Assembly (NCBI GenBank): GCA_910592205.1
Contig: CAJVPJ010000639.1
Span: forward strand, 1-20,206
Source of the DNA: Paraglomus occultum
Taxonomy: Eukaryota; Glomeromycota; Glomeromycetes; Paraglomerales; Paraglomeraceae
Reading direction: 5' to 3'
DNA: 20,206 nucleotides
Below the pieces are notes generated by a model. The model saw only the letters and a program-made list of their open reading frames with translations. It searched no databases and was not told the DNA's origin. Positions 11,386 to 20,206 of the stretch are shown here, one piece after another. A program made the position numbers and the translations under genes. The stretch's first letter is position 1. The number at the start of each line of letters is the position of its first letter.

Positions 11386-11522
11386 GCGTACACATTACGA
11401 GCACTAATACGTATACTACAACATTACGACACAGCGTTACAACGCTACAGCGCTACAAATATGATAACGCTACAAACACTATAATATTATGACACTACAA
11501 CACTTTAATATCACAGCACTAA
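11386..11522. repeat. Degenerate repeat of (A)ACRCTAC-type units
   Basis: The stretch reads as variants of an octamer near AACGCTAC / ACATTACG / ACACTACA, repeated about a dozen times with AT-rich interruptions. It resembles the 10.7-10.97 kb tract in style (A/C/T-rich, G-poor) but has a different core. Confidence 0.5.
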
Positions 11523-11811
11523 AAGTCTCTCATGCTCTTTCTGTCCACTGTTCTCGGTTCTCTAACCCTTGCTTTTCTCTCTCTCACGCTCAACGGGTAC
11601 ATTCTTTCTCCTCTTTTCCATTTTTAAAAAAGTCTGGGTACGTTCCAAATTCTTTCAATTGTCTAATAATTTCCTAATTGAACAACCAATACACTCGCAA
11701 TAATCACATTAGAAATTAAAAACATACAAGCAGCTAACTGTGTATATTAATTGATTCGCTGCAATCCATAAAATCCTTATTAATCTGTCCGTTCGCTGTA
11801 TTCCCAAAGAT

Positions 11812-11876
11812 AAAAAGGGGGGCAGGAGAGGGGACGAAGGGAGGGAAGAGCCGGAAGAGGGGAGGGGGGGGGGGGA
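11812..11876 (+). repeat. G-rich polypurine tract ending in G12
   Basis: A 65-nt almost pure purine stretch has only four pyrimidines (11823, 11834, 11851-11852) and several G runs of three or more, ending in an uninterrupted G12 at 11864-11875. It could form quadruplex or triplex structures, and its length is probably unstable or a sequencing trouble spot. Apparent proline-rich minus-strand frames are its shadow. Confidence 0.7.
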
Positions 11877-13440
11877 TGCAAGTCGTATAAACAAACAGAT
11901 AGCATAGAGTATCGGTATCATTAAAATGCATTTTGGCAGGCTCGATTGGACGGGGAGAAAAAAAAACGAGTCGATAAACTATTTCATATTTGGCAGTTAT
12001 TTTATCGGACTATCAGAATTATTGGTGTTGATGATTGTTACACCACACCGGTTTGTAATGATTGATTGCATGTTTGACTCTGAGAAAAAAAGGGCCTGCA
12101 AGCCAGTAATTTGTTACGTCACAGTCGGCCGGATTTCTCCGTCTTTTTTTACTGATCGGAAAAAATATTCATAATCGTTATCTCTGTGATCTGAGCGTTT
12201 GGGCAGTTTTATTAGATTAAATTTCGTTGTGTGCAAGTCAATCGATTCCATACAGCACAGGTATTTACAATGATGTACTAATAGCCACATTGAATGACGT
12301 CCGAGATAGAGTAATGACATCACAGGATCACTGAGGGGGAGACCATGGGCTGGTTTTTTGCCGACCTCCGGAGAGAGCGAGAGCGAAAGGGAACTAGGGC
12401 AAAATTGTCCTAGATGGACAACTTAATATTTCCTAGTTACACATTAATAATGCATTACAAGCTTTGCCGCTTAAATTTGTCACGATATTACTAATCTTAT
12501 CGACAATCACATTTTGTTATATCGGGCGTTCACGTGAGAGCATCTATAGTCACTGTCACAATCAAAAATCCCTGCTGCGTAGATATTAAAACAAATCATA
12601 GTAGAACGCTAATTACGTCACTCTACTCCGGAACTACAGCCATTCACAGTTTCATTCGTTGTCTGAAAAGCAAGATATAAATACAACGGTAAATTTTCAG
12701 CCAAAGGAACCAAGTGCAACAAAGAAACGTACAAGCATGGAAATTTTTATATTATTATTATTATTTATTACAGTCAGACTAATACTAAAGAAATTTTAGA
12801 GAATTTAGTAAGAGTAAATATACATTAATATGTACAAAAGCGTATTTTGTGATAATAAATAAATAAATAATGAATAAACAAAATTAAAATAAAGTAAAAA
12901 GTTACTATGTGTCAGTCATTATGTATTGTTATGTGATATTAAAAATAGTACCTCGCACTCATCCTTTTCACTCACACCTTACACTGCCTTTTTTTACTCT
13001 CAACTCGTCACTCTCACTTTACATCTGCGTATAATAAATGTGACAATTAAACATTGTTTGTAACAACTTTATCTTACCCCTCATTCATGTCACAAGAGTT
13101 ACACTGTAACAAATAGGTAGTGACCCGATTCATTTTCTACAAATGACATCATTTTACAATACTCTGCATTGCCCGAGTAAACATGATGGGATAATCAACT
13201 TGATTATATATTCGGGGTAGATTGCTGCTTCAACCTGCAATAAATAGTCTCTCCCACCGTTACTTTTGTTGTCCTTATACTTGCGTCTCATATCTGATTC
13301 GTGTTACTATTGAATAATCATAAATACATCCAATTTACCTAGAGCAAAAAAAAAAAAAGAAAAAAAAAGAACGGTTTTTCCTATCGTGATCACATTACTA
13401 TTCATACCGTTACTTGTTCATCTCCCCCCCATTGTCAAGT
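11877..13440. other. Distal upstream region of the phosphatase gene, no gene seen
   Basis: No coding frame stands out; an 82-codon frame at 11926-12174 has no recognisable domain. Possible regulatory sites are two TTACGTCA octamers (12114-12121, 12613-12620), a TGACGT at 12295-12300, a CACGTG E-box near 12534 and an AGGGG stress-response-like motif near 12333. AT simple repeats lie at about 12748-12766 and 12855-12873, and an A-rich run interrupted by G at 13346-13368. Confidence 0.4.
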
Positions 13441-13569
13441 CCTACCCTTTTCTTTCTCTCCTCTCGCACTCCCTTCTCCTATATAACGCTGGCCATCCCA
13501 AACATTCCTTTTGACTACAAATTGACAAAAACACCAACACATTACCAACATCAACAATAACATTACAAA
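13441..13569 (+). promoter_or_regulatory. Core promoter and leader of the tyrosine phosphatase gene
   Basis: A pyrimidine-rich block (13441-13479, nearly all C/T) runs directly into a TATA box, TATATAA at 13480-13486. This lies 84 nt before the start codon, so initiation would be expected about 13510-13540. The remaining leader is C/A-rich without G near the start, and the start context is ttacaaaATGA with A at -3. CT block, TATA box and A-rich leader are typical of well-expressed fungal genes. Confidence 0.65.
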
Positions 13570-16494
<2,925 letters not shown>

Positions 16495-17820
16495 TGATGA
16501 TGATGGTTTTTTTTTACGTTGGTGAGAGGGAAAAAGAAATTGGGGTATGTGTGTTCCCTCTTCTTTCGAGTGGAAAGATGATTTTCAAAAGCTGGATGAC
16601 TTACGAGTTGGAGTAAGCGAACGTAATAACGTTTATTATTCTATATGAACTGGGATTCGATGGTGAATTAGATTCTCCTCTTCTTCTATTAGATACCCTC
16701 CCCCCCTTTTTTTATTTCTTTGTAAATTTATTTGTTCTCTTTCATATACTCCTCAATTCCTACAACGAAAAAAGAAAGTTGATTCACAAAAGACTTTATG
16801 AATTAGAAAAGCTATTTCAAAACCAAAAAGTGGTTTATAGCCAATTCCCTTCCAGCAAAGTTAAAAATTTTTTTTACCCTTTTCTATGTAATATATTTCC
16901 TCAAACCTCCTCACTTCCTTTTTTTTTTTTTCTTGTGAATTATTTGATCTACTTTATTTGTAACTTGCTGCTTTTTTTATGCCCTGTGAATTAACTATAA
17001 AAACGTAGGTTTTGAGGAAAATGACAAAAATATAGGAGACTTAAAAAAATTTATATATATATTACGAACGACAACGTGGATACTTTTTTCTTTGTTGTTT
17101 TCGTTTCATTATTTTATTATCTTTTTTTTTTCCTTCCCATTGAATCCTGTCGGTATATTTTTACCTACAAGCAAAAATTAAGCATAGTTTTTGTAGTATG
17201 AAATATGCGCAATTCAGTATTTCATATGTTGTGTTGTCTAGTTGTCGTTGATATATTATATATTGATTTAACGACAGCGTCTTTGTAAATAAAAATAAAA
17301 ATTTCCTCTGCTTCTTTTGACAAACAAAAAACAGTTTGAATTATAATTGATTGCCAATACTTGCAGTTCTAGATCGACGAGATCTCCCATCATCAATTAT
17401 GTCGCCGTTCCACCCCACACACACAGAAAAATGCTCCAAGGTTTATTTTTTGCCGCCCACTTAAGGTTATGTCATCGTGCATTGTTGTTTGTAATATTGG
17501 GCTGAATAGAAAATCGCCCGATTAGAGATTGAAATATCATACGATATATCATCTGATGGGGTTTGTTGATTTTTTCAAGTTAGACTTGAAAGGCTTTTTT
17601 TCGCCTAGACATCATCGTAAATTTTAGTGAGTGGTACAAATATCGGGCAAATTCGAGAGACCGTGCACCATGACACATAGATGTCGCAAACGCTTGTCCT
17701 ACGCTGAGCCATGTGTACAATAAATACATATTGTTCGATAACGCCCTCCCGGTGCCATATGAGATAATCGTCACGGGATTGCGTTTTCGTAATAGTATCG
17801 AAGATGGAAAGGAAAATAGT
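16495..17820. other. 3' flank of the phosphatase gene and intergenic DNA
   Basis: The stop codon is followed by (GAT)n and T-rich sequence; T homopolymers lie near 16919-16930 and 17124-17131, and A-rich AAATAAAAATAAAAA near 17287-17301 could serve polyadenylation. Two overlapping minus-strand frames (17580-17774, 64 codons; 17605-17856, 83 codons) have no recognisable domain. No tRNA or other RNA gene is seen. Confidence 0.45.
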
Positions 17821-17826
17821 AATTAT

Positions 17827-17871
17827 ACAACTCGTGTGGGGGGGCCGCGCCGCCAAGGCGATATGAGTTGT
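17827..17871. repeat. GC-rich inverted repeat
   Basis: ACAACTC (17827-17833) and GAGTTGT (17865-17871) are perfect inverted copies enclosing a G/C-rich core with a G7 run and a nested CGCC-AA-GGCG hairpin (17851-17860). The surroundings are strongly AT-rich, so this island stands out. Function unknown; it could be a transposon end, a structured RNA element or chance. Confidence 0.45.
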
Positions 17872-20206
17872 TAATACTTGTTATTATTAAGACCATTCTT
17901 ATGCTTACTAATCAAATTATTTAATGGGTTTTACAACTTATATTATAACTATTTACTGATCGACAAAGTTAAGGTTCGGCAAACTACAATGCTTTTTGTC
18001 GACTTTAATGTGGATGACTAACGTTAATACGCATGTTAATTTTCTGATTTACAATCAAACATTTATTGTTGACGGGTTAAGCCAATAGTTTCCGAGCTCC
18101 ATTGATGCTAGTGGTGTTATCCACAAATTCTAAGAGGACAACCATCTGCTTACGAACATTTGTTTTGAAATTTTGCCTTATGACACACACGCCAGAGTCG
18201 CTCATAGCAGTTACTTGATAAGGGATTCTGACCTCATTGTTGATAACCAAATTTAATGATTGTCCAATCACAATGGTGATAACGAAATTCTCTTATTACG
18301 TCACACAGTTTTCGCAATTTAAAACAATGGGGGACCGGCTAAATTTAAGAGTAAGAAAAGACTGACAGGTGGCCATGCGGTAGATGTGCGCAACCTTTTG
18401 CAACATAGTTCTTAATTAGGTATGGATACATGATATTCAATTGCGTAATCGGTCTTTATTTATTGTCTTGCGGCTACGGCAATCAGAAAGGGAAACAATT
18501 TAAGACAACAAAATGACATTTAATTTTAGCATGCATGATTGTTTACACCGAATAATGTTTTGTTAATAACGAACATAATACAAACAGTGGTTGATGGGGC
18601 TTCCGTTATCATTATTAAAAATGAGGCCAAACCATTTTTTGACTTTTAATTAAATATTTCGCGATATTAGCGTTGTTTGATTAGTCATGATAACAGTTCC
18701 ATATTGGGTTATTGCATAATCCGTAATAATGAGTTGCGTTATCAGAGTGAAACAAAGAAACTCGTCGAATAATAACGTCAAAAAAGTTTAATACTGTATT
18801 ATTATGATGACACAATATTTACTTATGAAAACATACAGCACTACTTAAAGAGTTGCACATGATAGACCAGTTACGGAATCTGGAAAGAGATAGCCTTGGT
18901 ACAATAGGAGAAAAAGGTATCTTTTCCCGTGCGAAACAATATTAATATAACGTTAGTGAGAATAAGAAAGAGAGGAACACTGATCAATGTCACTTGGTGA
19001 TTATCTAGAATAAGGACAAAGGTGATTAAAACAAGTCATGCGTCACATAAGGTCTACCATATCAATGGATGGCCTTTATAGAAATTTTGGTCTTTACGAC
19101 TATTGCGAAAAGACACAATATACCGTCTAATGCTTAAAAAGTTTCAACACTGAAAAAAGACGGCGGCTTGCTGAAAACAATTTTATTCAAGCACGATAAT
19201 TTTTCACATAAGCAGATATTTTATTGGGGATGTGACTTTTGTTGTTAGCTATCACACCATATATTGCTATATTTTGACTATATCATCATCATTTAGTTTT
19301 AAGAATTATGGAACTTATTGGCAAACTGGAATAAGTATACTTAGGAATAAAAGATGCCAGTCAAACCCATATCTTGCTATGGTAGTGCCAAGAATAATTT
19401 TTTTAATGTGCTAAACTTATGTGGAAAAGCCACATTATAATCAGCCATCTTGTTACAATAAACATTTTTAGTGTGGCTGTAAAAAATTTTTAAAATAGTA
19501 GTAATAATAATAATAATGGTACTTGTGGACTTGTTAATGTTAACATTAAATCAGTTAACCAGCATTAAGTTGGAATACATGATTAAGGTTAATACAGTAT
19601 AAGATCGTCTCTATGTAAAAATTAACTAGTTTACTTAAATCCATTATGGAACCGAACCAAAGAATAACAACACCATTGGACAGTTAATATAGTTTTTAAA
19701 TTAAAATTATTAAGTAAGCACGTTTGCTTTGAATATAATAAAACTTTGCATCGTGAGTCAGCTCATCAAAACATTGCGGATATAACTGATAACTTTATTG
19801 CAAACGCAGAACGTTACCTCCTATCCGATAAACTCTAAAGCATATTTCACACTACACATTCATGGTAGTTTGAGATAGTACGTTTAAACTTCAACTTTGC
19901 GACTTTAGGTTAATCCAATAAGAGAAATATATCAACAAGACTGGAGAAAGGCATTTGAGTGGCAAACTCTGATTAGAGTGTTAGCAGGCGTATAGATTGT
20001 AATGAGTCAGTGATGGCGAAAAAAAGGGGCAGTCACATGATAAATACTGCAGTATGATTGGGTGCCATGCCAGTGTGGCAAGTAAGTCCAAATATATCCA
20101 GTGTAAACAAAAAAATTAATCACAACTGTCAAAATAGGCAAACCATATGATACGGCATAATTAGCATAAAGACATCAAAATATAAAGAAAAGCTTTCGCT
20201 GTTATC
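17872..20206. other. AT-rich intergenic DNA at the right edge, no confirmed gene
   Basis: Very AT-rich with a (TAA)n run at about 19498-19517, a weak inverted repeat AGCCACA / TGTGGCT (19428-19434 and 19472-19478) and a TACTGCAGTA palindrome near 20045. The only protein-like frame is the minus-strand one near 18077-18271, listed separately. No tRNA or rRNA is recognised. Confidence 0.4.
18077..18271 (-). CDS. Unidentified short reading frame, possible exon or gene relic
   Basis: This 64-codon minus-strand frame ends with TAA at 18077. The frame stays open for a few codons above 18271 to an in-frame TAA, and the nearest start-like codon is GTG rather than ATG. The translation has alternating hydrophobic and polar residues (for example LNLVINNEVRIPYQVT and MVVLLEFVDN) and balanced composition, unlike the low-complexity frames nearby. 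I recognise no family. As a stand-alone gene it lacks an ATG; as a last exon it would need an acceptor just upstream on the minus strand, and none is convincing. A chance frame is quite possible. Confidence 0.2.
   Translation of the reverse strand: MIGQSLNLVINNEVRIPYQVTAMSDSGVCVIRQNFKTNVRKQMVVLLEFVDNTTSINGARKLLA

Noticed and set aside
12119-12135. CAGTCGGCCGG, resembling the start of the transposon terminus at the left edge
   Set aside because: Similarity stops after CAGTCGG; the following TATAACG blocks and a TA-flanked partner are absent.
11926-12174. An 82-codon plus-strand frame starting in a favourable ATG context
   Set aside because: No domain or known similarity, ordinary for chance at this length, and it overlaps a similar chance frame on the other strand.
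6219-13440. CRISPR array, operon or bacterial-type system
   Set aside because: Genes have spliceosomal introns and the spacer holds no regular repeat-spacer structure or prokaryotic genes.

Overview
The window looks like nuclear DNA of an early-diverging, intron-rich filamentous fungus. It contains two intact protein-coding genes, both on the + strand, separated by about 7.3 kb of AT-rich DNA without genes. Introns are short (mostly 69-132 nt), have GT..AG ends (one GC..AG) and are numerous. The phosphatase is of the fungal stress-MAPK type, with a rhodanese-like module. A single full-length, animal-like CAND1 argues against Saccharomycotina and Aspergillus-like ascomycetes. Mucoromycota in the broad sense (for example a Glomeromycotina relative) would fit, but this placement is an inference.

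Layout. Positions 1-75 are the outer end of a pogo/Tigger-like DNA transposon cut by the window edge, followed by a TA target site (76-77). Positions 78-649 hold the CAND1 upstream region. Positions 650-6218 are CAND1/TIP120, a HEAT-repeat cullin exchange factor; I resolved 20 coding exons giving 1267 residues. Positions 6219-13440 are intergenic: simple repeats, two G-rich tracts able to form quadruplexes, and two degenerate minisatellite-like tracts, with no convincing gene, tRNA or rRNA. Positions 13441-13569 are a compact promoter (CT block, TATA box, A-rich leader). Positions 13570-16494 are a four-exon protein tyrosine phosphatase of 776 residues: N-terminal YFD repeats, an Asn/Ser-rich linker, a degenerate rhodanese domain and a complete catalytic PTP domain. 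Positions 16495-20206 are AT-rich and mostly featureless, with a small GC-rich inverted repeat near 17.85 kb and one protein-like minus-strand reading frame near 18.1-18.3 kb that I cannot identify.

The two genes do not form a pathway by position. CAND1 acts on cullin-RING ubiquitin ligases; the phosphatase probably dampens a stress-activated MAP kinase. I found no clearly novel multi-gene system. The most notable points are the YFD repeat module in the phosphatase, the GC-AG intron and an in-frame alternative acceptor in CAND1, and the transposon terminus at the left edge.
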